Shown here: positions 1 through 7,033 of the stretch, one piece after another
Layout: each line of letters begins with the position of its first letter
Position numbering within the stretch: the first letter of the stretch is position 1
DNA from: an uncultured Flavobacteriales bacterium
GTDB taxonomy: Bacteria; Bacteroidota; Bacteroidia; Flavobacteriales; UBA1820
Assembly: GCA_959608625.1 (NCBI GenBank)
Contig: CAUHQV010000006.1
Location: forward strand, 1-64,000
DNA length: 64,000 nt
Reading direction: 5' to 3'
Program-made: the position numbers and the translations under genes
The notes under the pieces: generated by a model
The model's input: only the letters and a program-made list of their open reading frames with translations
The model's database searches: none
Told to the model about the DNA's origin: nothing

Positions 1-32
1 ACGTGAAATATTACGATCCTACTACCCGGTGA
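1..32 (+). CDS. possible C-terminal tail of a gene entering from the left edge
   Basis: The third forward frame is open from the window edge and stops at TGA 30-32. It would encode a tail reading VKYYDPTTR. A large hairpin starts seven bases after this stop, as expected if a gene ends here. The stretch is too short to name a product, and chance alone could give an open frame this short. Confidence 0.3.
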   Translation, partial: VKYYDPTTR

Positions 33-38
33 TCCCGG

Positions 39-95
39 TGCGGGCAAACACAAACGGGGCGGCCTATACGGCCGCCCCTTTTGTGTTTGCCCGCA
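39..95. terminator. long near-perfect hairpin, probable bidirectional terminator
   Basis: Positions 39-54 pair perfectly with 80-95, and 56-64 pair perfectly with 70-78. One mismatch (55/79) separates the two stems and the loop is 5 nt (65-69). It lies between a possible + strand gene end at 32 and the minus-strand stop at 136. There is no long T-tract, so the stem itself would have to do most of the work. Confidence 0.55.
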
Positions 96-135
96 CATCC
101 TGCAGATATTTACTAAAAAGAGCCTATTCCCCGGA

Positions 136-696
136 TCAAAACCTTTTGATCACGATGTCCAGGTGCGCCACCAATCCCCTTAATTCGCTTTCGGGGAAAA
201 CAGTTTTTTTCAACTTGTTAAGCCCCGGATCGATGGAAAAATTATATGCAGTAGAGAAGTCTGCCTTTTCTAGGTTTGTCTCCCGGAAAAAAGCCCCGGC
301 CATATCGCAACGGTCGAAAACGGAAAAGGCGATATCGGCTTGCTCGAAGTGCGCTTGATGGAGACAGCAGCCCGAAAAACGGCTTTTGCGAACCTTCAAT
401 CCGAAAAAAGAAATATAATCCATCCGTGAATCCTCGAAACAAAATGCCCCGGAAAACCGCTGGATTTGGGAAAAGTCGGCACCGGTCATTTTACACTCCA
501 CAAACCGGACGTTGTTGAAATAGCCGGAGAATTTAGCCAGTGAAAAATCGCATTGCTTGAACACACAGTCCTCAAATCCGGCCTGGATAGGCGCACTACC
601 CGAAAAATTACAAATATCGAACACGCATTTATAATAATCCTCTTCCGGCGCGAGGGAATCGAAACTCACTTTTCTTATGGCTCTCCCCTGCGTCAC
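136..696 (-). CDS. pentapeptide-repeat protein
   Basis: The 186-residue protein is built of repeating five-residue units of the A/C-x-F type (for example CVFDI, CNFSG, CDFSL, GADFS, AHFEQ, KADFS). Such units fold into a right-handed quadrilateral beta-helix. The C-terminus (SIDPGLNKLKKTVF then a LVAHLDI helix) resembles the conserved tail of McbG/Qnr-like pentapeptide proteins. Some of these protect DNA gyrase by mimicking DNA, but nothing here proves that role. The frame is closed upstream by a stop at 703-705 and the only reasonable start is GTG at 694-696. The gene lies 30 bp after upp on the same strand and may be co-transcribed with it. Family assignment is secure; function is not. Confidence 0.85.
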   Translation of the reverse strand: MTQGRAIRKVSFDSLAPEEDYYKCVFDICNFSGSAPIQAGFEDCVFKQCDFSLAKFSGYFNNVRFVECKMTGADFSQIQRFSGAFCFEDSRMDYISFFGLKVRKSRFSGCCLHQAHFEQADIAFSVFDRCDMAGAFFRETNLEKADFSTAYNFSIDPGLNKLKKTVFPESELRGLVAHLDIVIKRF

Positions 697-726
697 AGTT
701 TTTTACTTTTGTGATCAGAAAGTATC

Positions 727-1383
727 TTACAGTTTTTCCCCGAATGCCAGGTCGCCCGCATCGCCCAGGCCCGGAACAATGTATTTGTCGTCGTTCAGTC
801 CGTCGTCCACCGTCGCGATCCACATTTGGGAGTCGTACGAAGCGAAGAAATCTGAAATATTCTCCACGCCCAGTGTGGAACCGATCACCGAAACCACATG
901 GATGCTCTTGGGTGTGCCGCGTTTTTTCAGCGCTTCGAACACCGCCATGATGGACGATCCGGTGGCCAGCATCGGGTCGGCGATGACCAGCACTTTTCCT
1001 TCGATAGACGGGGAGGCAAGATATTCGACTACGATGTCGAATTCATGCGAGCCCTCCTTGTGCCGGCGATACGCCGAAATAAATGTGTTTTCCGCCTCGT
1101 CGAAACAGTGCAGCAAACCGTTATGCAAAGGCAGCCCGGCGCGCAGGATGGAACAGATCACGACTTCGTCCTTTTGCGTGGCACAACATTTCGTCCCCAG
1201 GGGCGTAGTCACATCGCGGCAATCGTAGGCAAGGGTCTTGGACAATTCATAACCCAGGATCTCCCCGATGCGGCAAAGGTTCTGGCGGAAGCGCATCCGG
1301 TCCTTCTGTTTCTCCACATCGCGCAATTGTGCGATATAAGTGCTCAAAATCGATTTTTCGTGGCTGAAGTCGTGTATTTTCAT
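727..1383 (-). CDS. upp: uracil phosphoribosyltransferase
   Basis: This cytoplasmic pyrimidine-salvage enzyme converts uracil and PRPP to UMP and pyrophosphate. The 218-residue length is normal for the family. The PRPP-binding loop VLVIADPMLATGSS lies near residues 130-144, and the C-terminal half carries the uracil-binding region of UPRTases. The start is ATG at 1381-1383. A Bacteroidota -7 box (TAATTTTG on the minus strand, 1414-1421) lies about 30 bp upstream, with no clear -33 element at the expected spacing. A pentapeptide-repeat gene follows 30 bp downstream. It diverges from the Dabb gene at 1474. Confidence 0.95.
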   Translation of the reverse strand: MKIHDFSHEKSILSTYIAQLRDVEKQKDRMRFRQNLCRIGEILGYELSKTLAYDCRDVTTPLGTKCCATQKDEVVICSILRAGLPLHNGLLHCFDEAENTFISAYRRHKEGSHEFDIVVEYLASPSIEGKVLVIADPMLATGSSIMAVFEALKKRGTPKSIHVVSVIGSTLGVENISDFFASYDSQMWIATVDDGLNDDKYIVPGLGDAGDLAFGEKL

Positions 1384-1473
1384 CGTATATTAGCTATCGT
1401 TTTATCACGAAAACAAAATTAACGATTAATTCCGTGTAAGAATTATAATAATCCTAAAAAAGACCAACTAAAA

Positions 1474-1764
1474 ATGGTAAAACACATCGTCATGTTCAAA
1501 TTAAAGCCCGAAGCCAAAAAGGATGCCCCGGCCCGGGCCAAAAAAGAGTTGGAGGCCATGGTGGGGGTATGCCCTTCCCTGCGCTCGATGGAAGTGGGGA
1601 TCGATTTCGCCGAGAATAACCCTTCGGCCGACCTGGTACTCACTTCCGCGTTCGACGACCGGGCAGGGCTACAGGATTACGCCGTACATCCGGTACACCT
1701 GGCTTTCCTTGAGTGGTTCAAGCCGCTGATCACCATCCGCACGGTGGTCGATTACGAGGCATAA
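1474..1764 (+). CDS. Dabb (stress-responsive A/B barrel) domain protein
   Basis: This 96-residue single-domain protein opens with MVKHIVMFKLKPEAK and contains the core signature of the Dabb family (conserved N-terminal KHIVMFK strand, a GVDF-like centre at VGIDF, and a closing YAVHPVHLAF helix). Dabb proteins form homodimeric alpha/beta barrels. In plants they are stress-induced, while the roles of the bacterial members are mostly unknown. It stands alone between upp (divergent) and a convergent winged-helix gene, followed by a hairpin terminator. I saw no clear -7 box in front of it. Confidence 0.85.
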   Translation: MVKHIVMFKLKPEAKKDAPARAKKELEAMVGVCPSLRSMEVGIDFAENNPSADLVLTSAFDDRAGLQDYAVHPVHLAFLEWFKPLITIRTVVDYEA

Positions 1765-1786
1765 ACGATTATTCGACCGGCAAACG

Positions 1787-1820
1787 AACAGGCGCTGTCA
1801 TTTAGATGACAGCGCCTGTT
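1787..1820. terminator. bidirectional hairpin terminator
   Basis: Positions 1787-1801 form a perfect 15-bp inverted repeat with 1806-1820 around a short loop. It sits between convergent genes (Dabb stop 1764, winged-helix stop 1840). Confidence 0.8.
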
Positions 1821-1839
1821 CCGATATTCTATTATTTCA

Positions 1840-2151
1840 TCAAGGTTTTACACCTCCGGGAGTTCCAGGCAGCCCGATGTAATCTTTCAGCGCTTCCACA
1901 TACCGGACAAAGGCTTCCCGCCCCTGGTCGGTAATCCGCAGCACGGTGCGCGGCATTTTTCCCCGAAAGGTTTTTTCGACCTTGAGGTATCCGGCCTGCG
2001 AGAGTTTGTCGATCTGCACCGACAGATTTCCGGAAGTAGCGCCCGTTTGCTCCTTCAGGTAGGAGAAATCGGCGCTTTCCACCCCGATCAGGATGGATAC
2101 AACCGCCAGACGCAATTCCGAATGCAGCAATGGATCAAGCCCCCTGAACAT
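1840..2151 (-). CDS. winged-helix transcriptional regulator (HTH_34 type)
   Basis: This 103-residue protein matches the small winged-helix family common in Bacteroidota (PF13601-like): LDPLLHSELRLAVVS at the N-terminus, a recognition-helix region (LKEQTGATSGNLSVQIDKL, residues ~32-50) and a wing with VEKTFRGKMPRT. Members bind DNA as dimers and are often encoded with membrane proteins. Its ATG (2149-2151) lies inside the end of the upstream membrane-protein gene, overlapping it by 17 bp, so the two are translationally linked. It is the last gene of a three-gene operon and may autoregulate it. The effector and targets are unknown. Confidence 0.88.
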   Translation of the reverse strand: MFRGLDPLLHSELRLAVVSILIGVESADFSYLKEQTGATSGNLSVQIDKLSQAGYLKVEKTFRGKMPRTVLRITDQGREAFVRYVEALKDYIGLPGTPGGVKP

Positions 2152-2719
2152 GTTCCTTTGCGGCTTTATAGTTCAGTATATGGCCCGGTATCACCAGTAC
2201 GACGACACTAAAGAACGCGAAAACCAGTATCTGCCCCGGGCCGCCGATGAACAGCAGCGCTAATGCGGCGGCCAGACCAATGAAACCGGCTACGGTGAAT
2301 ACCGGGTATTTTACGATAAGACCCGTTTGGGCGATACCCAGGCTTATCAGCATCAACACGACGGTTAGGGCCCGCTCGCCGGTCAGGAAGGGGAAAGTGC
2401 AAAGAGCCACCGCCAACGGGATCCATAATTTATACGTCGCCGTATCGACGAACGTACGGACGGAAACCGGGCCTAAGCGGCGTCGCAAAATAAACGACAG
2501 CGGGAACCCGATCACCGGTATGGCAAACCAGATAAAATGAGCCCGGTAGTCCCCGGTAGCCGTCAAAAGGAAATAAGCGGCCAGGGAAACCACGAGGGTC
2601 ACATAGCCCCAAAGGATGCTGTACGACCCGGTATTTTTTTGCAGGTTGTTCTGTGTGTTCTGTATCATCCGGGATATCAGATCGATACTTTCCTGAGAAT
2701 TGAGTTTCTTGTCTTCCAT
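2135..2719 (-). CDS. multi-pass membrane protein of unknown function
   Basis: This 194-residue protein has a soluble N-terminus with predicted helix (residues 1-30, rich in Q and N) and then about five or six hydrophobic segments (approx. 33-53, 62-80, 96-113, 115-135, 138-155, 160-180). The start is ATG 2717-2719. It is the middle gene of an operon with a 2TM-type protein upstream (13 bp gap) and a winged-helix regulator downstream (17 bp overlap). I do not recognise a named family. The context suggests it is either the regulated product or the signal-sensing partner of the regulator. Confidence 0.75.
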   Translation of the reverse strand: MEDKKLNSQESIDLISRMIQNTQNNLQKNTGSYSILWGYVTLVVSLAAYFLLTATGDYRAHFIWFAIPVIGFPLSFILRRRLGPVSVRTFVDTATYKLWIPLAVALCTFPFLTGERALTVVLMLISLGIAQTGLIVKYPVFTVAGFIGLAAALALLFIGGPGQILVFAFFSVVVLVIPGHILNYKAAKEHVQGA

Positions 2720-2732
2720 GATGCGAAAGGAT

Positions 2733-3146
2733 TTATTTTACGGGATTGTTTTTCGGGACAAATACATCTACAGCCTGCAAAGCTACGCCCAGCCCCCAAC
2801 CGGCAGCAGGCCAAAGCACCCAGGGATAGGACGGGGTATGCAGATAGTTGACCAGCGCCAACATACCCATCACAAAAAGATAGGTACACAGGTGCCTGTA
2901 GAAAGACCGGCGTGGATCGGCGGCGGCATCGTATTCCCCTTCTTCCCCGATACCCGGGATGGAAGCCAGCACAGCTTGCAGGATGATAGCGAGCCCCCAT
3001 GCACTCCATACCCACAACACCCATAAACCATCGCCGGTAAAGAGGTTAAGGGCGGTAAGGAACGAGCAAACGACCAGATATTTGGCAATGTTCCGTTTGA
3101 GGCGTTGTCCGATCCGGGAAGGTTCCCGGTAAGTCGTATTTTCCAT
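2733..3146 (-). CDS. 2TM-domain-like membrane protein
   Basis: The protein has 137 residues from the ATG at 3144-3146. It holds two pairs of hydrophobic segments (approx. 22-42/45-62 and 84-103/106-126), each preceded by a basic helix, matching the duplicated layout of the Bacteroidota 2TM domain family. The frame is open back to 3191, but the promoter at 3196-3227 would place the transcript start near 3190. The start at 3146 is therefore preferred and leaves a leader of about 45 nt. It is the first gene of the operon with the membrane protein and winged-helix regulator. Function unknown. Confidence 0.78.
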   Translation of the reverse strand: MENTTYREPSRIGQRLKRNIAKYLVVCSFLTALNLFTGDGLWVLWVWSAWGLAIILQAVLASIPGIGEEGEYDAAADPRRSFYRHLCTYLFVMGMLALVNYLHTPSYPWVLWPAAGWGLGVALQAVDVFVPKNNPVK

Positions 3147-3195
3147 AACTGTGTTTGTTTTATTAATTTTCCAAATTTTGTTTTCTATCACACCA

Positions 3196-3227
3196 CAAAT
3201 GTAAAGTAGTTTATTTTATAAACCAAA
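3196..3227 (-). promoter_or_regulatory. Bacteroidota-type promoter of the 2TM/membrane/HTH operon
   Basis: On the minus strand a TTTGG (-33 element, 3223-3227) is followed after 19 bp by TACATTTG (-7 box TAnnTTTG, 3196-3203). Both elements and the spacing fit the Bacteroidota primary sigma-factor consensus. Transcription would start near 3190. Confidence 0.75.
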
Positions 3228-3318
3228 TAAAATTAGAAAAATATTCGCCGGTTTGAAAAACATTCGCCGGGGGCCGTTTCGTATATTTGTAAAGCCACTT
3301 AAAGACGTATGACAGATC

Positions 3319-4104
3319 ATGGATAAAGACGGACGAGCCTATTGGTTTTTATTTTCGGGGGATAAACTGCTGTTGGAAAAGGATGGGGACATCTATAAGA
3401 TCCCGCATATAAATGGGTATCCGGTAGGTGGGGAAGTTTCGGTAAAATTCGCTGACTATGAGGGAACCCCCTGCATGGCCGCCAATATCCCCGAGGAAAA
3501 GAATCCGGAAGGCTTGGAAGCCGTCCCGCTGCGGCAGGCATACGACCTGATCCCGCACCCATGGCATGCCCTGGCCGGACGCGCCGGACAGATGCTGTAT
3601 TGGGAAGCGAACAGCCGTTTCTGCCCTGCCTGCGGCACGGCGACCCGGCTTTCTTCCTCCCTGTCCAAACACTGCCCAAAGTGCGGGAAAGAAATATTCC
3701 CGTCCATATCCCCGGTAGCCATCGTGTTGGTGCGCAAAGGCGATTCGATCCTGCTGGTACATGCCCGGAACAACAAATACGGCACGATGGGGCCGGTGTC
3801 GGGGTTCGTAGAACCGGGAGAATCGCTGGAAGAATGCGTGGCGCGGGAAGTGATGGAAGAAACGGGAATCTCCGTGCGCAATATCCGGTACGTGGGCAGC
3901 CAGAGCTGGCCCTATCCGAGCAACCTGATGGCAGGATTCACAGCGGATTATGCCGGCGGCGAGATCCGCCTGCAGAAAGAAGAGATCGAAACGGGCGGAT
4001 TTTTCACCCGGGACACTCTCCCGCTCCTGCCACCGCCGATGAGTATCGGCCGGCGGCTGATAGACGCCTGGATCGCAGAATCCGCCGATCAGACACCGGA
4101 ATAA
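3319..4104 (+). CDS. nudC: NADH pyrophosphatase / NAD-capped RNA decapping hydrolase
   Basis: This 261-residue Nudix hydrolase cleaves NADH or NAD caps on RNA to NMN(H) plus AMP or 5'-monophosphate RNA. A zinc ribbon is visible (C102, C105, C119, C122), followed by a Nudix box at about residues 161-183 (GFVEPGESLEEC then REVMEETGI). The NudC-specific motif after the box appears as SQSWPYPSNLM. The N-terminal NudC domain is present. A -7 box TATATTTG (3282-3289) lies about 30 bp before the ATG, with no -33 element at the usual spacing. The gene stands alone ahead of a dehydrogenase with its own -7 box. Confidence 0.92.
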   Translation: MDKDGRAYWFLFSGDKLLLEKDGDIYKIPHINGYPVGGEVSVKFADYEGTPCMAANIPEEKNPEGLEAVPLRQAYDLIPHPWHALAGRAGQMLYWEANSRFCPACGTATRLSSSLSKHCPKCGKEIFPSISPVAIVLVRKGDSILLVHARNNKYGTMGPVSGFVEPGESLEECVAREVMEETGISVRNIRYVGSQSWPYPSNLMAGFTADYAGGEIRLQKEEIETGGFFTRDTLPLLPPPMSIGRRLIDAWIAESADQTPE

Positions 4105-4162
4105 CGACATTCGGTCGTACCTTTGCAGCCTAAAATCATACGTATTCAAATAAACCGCATCC

Positions 4163-5098
4163 ATGAATATCCTCTTCATCGACACCACCGACCCCTCCCT
4201 GTGGGACATGCTCACCGCCGACGGGCACTCCTGCACGTTGGATAATACTTCCCCCAAAGAAGAGATACAAAAGAAACTGCACCTGTACGATGGTTTCGTC
4301 ATTCGGAGCCGGTTCAAGATTGACCACGACTTTATCGATGCGGGCACGAACCTCCGGTTCATCGCCCGGGTGGGTGCCGGATTGGAAAATATCGACTGTG
4401 AACACGCTGTTTCCAAAGGTATCCGCCTGATTTCGGCCCCCGAGGGCAACCGGCAGGCCGTAGGGGAACATGCCGTAGGGATGCTGCTCACCCTGATGCG
4501 CCGCATTGCCATCGCCGATGCGGAAGTCCGTTCCGGGAAATGGATCCGGGAGGGCAACCGGGGATACGAGATACAGGGCCGTACGGTGGGCATCATCGGT
4601 TACGGGCATATGGGCGGCGCTTTCGCCCGGTGCATCTCGGGATTCGGCGTAGAGACACTGGCCTACGATATAAAGGACGGGGACTATTCAGATGCCTATG
4701 CCCGCAAGGCATCGTTGGAAAAACTGTTCGAACAGGCGGATATCGTCAGCCTGCATGTGCCGCTGACCGAACTTACACGGGGGATGGCCGACCGGAAATT
4801 CTTCGAAAATTTTAAAAAACCGATCTATTTCATCAATACGGCGCGCGGAGTATGCTGCAACACCAAAGACCTGGTATGGGCCCTGGAAAACGGGAAAGTG
4901 ACCGGCGCTGCGCTGGACGTGCTGGAATACGAGAAATCCTCTTTCGAGGACTTTTTCCAGGGAAAACTCCCGGCAGAATTCTCTTACCTTATCGGCTCGC
5001 CCCGGGTCGTGCTTACGCCCCATATCGCCGGATGGACGCACGAATCCAACCGCAAAATGGCCGAAACGATCGTCGAAAAAATACGGACCATAGAGTAA
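4163..5098 (+). CDS. D-isomer-specific 2-hydroxyacid dehydrogenase
   Basis: This 311-residue cytoplasmic NAD-dependent oxidoreductase acts on 2-hydroxy acids. The Rossmann motif GIIGYGHMG lies near residue 142. The family's catalytic Arg is in INTARG (~229), and the His is in TPHIAG (~287). The substrate-binding RVGAGLENID motif resembles phosphoglycerate dehydrogenases (compare SerA), but there is no ACT domain and no serC/serA operon context, so the exact substrate is open. A -7 box TACCTTTG (4118-4125) precedes the ATG by about 37 bp. A strong bidirectional terminator follows at 5115. Confidence 0.85.
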   Translation: MNILFIDTTDPSLWDMLTADGHSCTLDNTSPKEEIQKKLHLYDGFVIRSRFKIDHDFIDAGTNLRFIARVGAGLENIDCEHAVSKGIRLISAPEGNRQAVGEHAVGMLLTLMRRIAIADAEVRSGKWIREGNRGYEIQGRTVGIIGYGHMGGAFARCISGFGVETLAYDIKDGDYSDAYARKASLEKLFEQADIVSLHVPLTELTRGMADRKFFENFKKPIYFINTARGVCCNTKDLVWALENGKVTGAALDVLEYEKSSFEDFFQGKLPAEFSYLIGSPRVVLTPHIAGWTHESNRKMAETIVEKIRTIE

Positions 5099-5114
5099 TT
5101 CTATCCTTCTAACA

Positions 5115-5156
5115 AAAAAAGCGGCGGCAGGAAAATTTTCCTGCCGCCGCTTTTTT
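5115..5156. terminator. strong bidirectional rho-independent terminator
   Basis: A perfect 15-bp stem (5121-5135 with 5136-5150) is flanked by an A-tract on the left and a T-tract on the right (5151-5156). It can therefore terminate both the convergent dehydrogenase gene (+) and the porin gene (-). Confidence 0.92.
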
Positions 5157-5174
5157 CAAAGACCTTATACAATA

Positions 5175-6470
5175 TCAGAAATTAAATTGAAGCAAAAGCT
5201 GTGCGCAATTGGCATATCCGCGGGCCCCATCCAGGTTTTCCCGGCTGCCCCACAGGTATTCCGCTCCCAACTGGAACATGGAATTCAGGTTCCAGAATGC
5301 GTTGGCTACCACATATTGCCCCTGTCGGTATTGGTCGGGCGCATCGTAGCCATCCCCCGGATAAAACCGGGCCTGGCTGTAACCGGCCGAAAGGAATACC
5401 GACTCCGTGACGTTGAACTGGGCATGTGCCAGCCAGCCGAGCGTTTCGGGAGCATACATTTTGCCCGCTTTTTCCGGGTCGGGCATCAGCGAGAGGCCTT
5501 CACCGGCCAAATCGTTGATATACTGGGTAATCCCTTTTCCGTAATTCACCTGTCCGAACAAAGTGAGCAATTTATTGACCGAAATACTGGTGGAGAATTG
5601 TCCGCCAAAACTGGTCACAGTCTTATTTTCTTCTTTCAACAGGTCGCGGTAACGCTGATTGCGCATCACACCGGCCAAGCGCACATGGCTCGCATTCTCC
5701 TTCCCCCAAGAATACTGCAGGTAAACAGGAATATCGGGGATGTTCTGATTGATCTCTCCCACCTGTGCGCCGTATGTTTCGGTGGACTGGGGCATTTCCA
5801 CGGCCAAGGCTGCCTGCCAGTTCTTTTTCTTGCCGAACGGGCGGGTGTACCGTACCTGGGTAGTGCGCATAAAAGCGGCGCCGGCAGGCCCTTGGGAGTC
5901 GATGGTCGCAGGCATGGCCGCCATGTCGTTGAAGGTGCTCCACGTGCGCCCTACAAGGAATCCTTTGACGGAAACATAAGCATCGTTCAGCTCGAACCCA
6001 AAGTTCGTACCCGTGAACGCTCCCGAAACATAAGCTTCGAATTGCCCGAGTTTCCGGTTATTGCCCAGCAATTTGAAAAAAATGGTCGACTTCGAAGCAT
6101 CCATATTGAAATTGCTGCGGGAAGCCGGATCGGAGGGCACGGGAATGCTGTTGGTCACAAAACCGTACGAATTGGTCGGGGAACCGTTGAAATCGTAGGC
6201 CGGCCGCAGGCGGACGTAACCGCCCACACCGAAAGCGATTTCATGTTTCTGGTCGTAGAGCAGGAACCTCGGAGCCTGCGGGTCGTTGAAGTATTCGCTC
6301 ATCGAGCGTTTGAAGAGTTCGGCCATCTGATGCTCCGATTTGTACGTGTTTATCAGTTTTAGCCGTACGGTAGAGGTCGTGTCGTCGTCGTCCTTTTCGG
6401 ATTTAGGGCTCTGGGCCCACGCCGGGCCGGCGCAGGCGACAGCCAGCGCAAAAAAAGTCCATTTTTTCAT
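5175..6470 (-). CDS. outer-membrane beta-barrel porin, DcaP-like
   Basis: The 431-residue precursor has a clear signal peptide (MKKWTFFALAVACAGPAWA) and a D/S-rich linker. Alternating amphipathic strands run to a C-terminal aromatic (LQFNF), as expected for BAM-inserted barrels. The N-terminal part of the barrel (GGYVRLRPAYDFNG, DASKSTIFFKLLG, GRTWSTFND) resembles the DcaP-like trimeric porin family, where the conserved GRTWS segment is typical. It would allow small solutes across the outer membrane; substrate unknown. Expression probably comes from the promoter at 6739-6768, giving a leader of about 260 nt. The gene is monocistronic and ends at the shared terminator. Confidence 0.8.
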   Translation of the reverse strand: MKKWTFFALAVACAGPAWAQSPKSEKDDDDTTSTVRLKLINTYKSEHQMAELFKRSMSEYFNDPQAPRFLLYDQKHEIAFGVGGYVRLRPAYDFNGSPTNSYGFVTNSIPVPSDPASRSNFNMDASKSTIFFKLLGNNRKLGQFEAYVSGAFTGTNFGFELNDAYVSVKGFLVGRTWSTFNDMAAMPATIDSQGPAGAAFMRTTQVRYTRPFGKKKNWQAALAVEMPQSTETYGAQVGEINQNIPDIPVYLQYSWGKENASHVRLAGVMRNQRYRDLLKEENKTVTSFGGQFSTSISVNKLLTLFGQVNYGKGITQYINDLAGEGLSLMPDPEKAGKMYAPETLGWLAHAQFNVTESVFLSAGYSQARFYPGDGYDAPDQYRQGQYVVANAFWNLNSMFQLGAEYLWGSRENLDGARGYANCAQLLLQFNF

Positions 6471-6738
6471 AAGTAATTTGGTTTAAGGTTATGGGTTGTT
6501 CGGGTATGATCCGACAGGCAGCCGCAAAAGAAGTCAATGCGGAAAGTACGGCAACATATGCCGCAAGACCGCTATCGGTGGCTGTATCGGATAAATTCAT
6601 GAAAACTATTTTTAGGTTCAGTCTGGAACGGAACGGCCTGCCGGGAAGCATTCCGTTTTCGCTGTCTATCAAATATAAAGAAAGCCTAGAGGAAACGGGA
6701 ACTTGTTCACAGTTTCCCGAGGCGCATCCTATATTATT
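6471..6738 (-). other. long 5' leader of the porin gene
   Basis: About 265 nt separate the inferred transcript start (near 6735) from the porin ATG. There is no convincing gene here. A second -7-like box (TATATTTG on the minus strand, around 6668-6675) suggests an internal start. A possible imperfect stem (cgggaact with agtttcccg, around 6697-6720) is visible. I cannot identify a known riboswitch. A frame starting ATG near 6600 runs into the porin gene out of frame and encodes a hydrophobic stretch, which I treat as chance. Confidence 0.4.
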
Positions 6739-6768
6739 CAAATATACGAAATTATTTCCTACAGTCAA
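6739..6768 (-). promoter_or_regulatory. Bacteroidota-type promoter of the porin gene
   Basis: On the minus strand TTG (6766-6768) is followed after 19 bp by TATATTTG (6739-6746), a good match to the -33/-7 consensus of the phylum. Confidence 0.72.
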
Positions 6769-6811
6769 CTAAAAATCTGCGGCAAAGAATTCCGCTAAAA
6801 ACAAAGGCAAG

Positions 6812-7033
6812 TCAGGGCACGGGATCGTAGCCGGAACCGCCCCAGGGATTGCAGCGCAAAATACGCCGCAGGGACAGCCAAGAACCTTTGAAAAGGCCGT
6901 GCTTGCGCAAGGCTTCGAGCGCATAGGCCGAGCACGTAGGTGTATAGCGGCAGTTTGCCCCCAAATGCGGGGAAATGACTTTTTGGTAAAATTTTATCAG
7001 CAGGACCAGCGGATAAGTAAGTACGCGTTTCAT
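6812..7033 (-). CDS. yidD: membrane protein insertion efficiency factor YidD
   Basis: This 73-residue protein assists YidC-dependent membrane-protein insertion at the inner membrane. It shows the full family signature: an amphipathic N-terminal helix (LTYPLVLLIKFYQKVISP), the cysteine motif CRYTPTCSAYALEAL, and the C-terminal CNPWGGSGYDPVP. Its ATG (7031-7033) overlaps the cysS stop codon as ATGA, so it is translationally coupled to cysS. That differs from the rnpA-yidD-yidC order of many bacteria. Confidence 0.95.
   Translation of the reverse strand: MKRVLTYPLVLLIKFYQKVISPHLGANCRYTPTCSAYALEALRKHGLFKGSWLSLRRILRCNPWGGSGYDPVP

Noticed and set aside
6491..6772. A 93-codon frame on the + strand in the porin leader
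   Set aside because: No start context or family; the region is better explained as the leader of the porin transcript.
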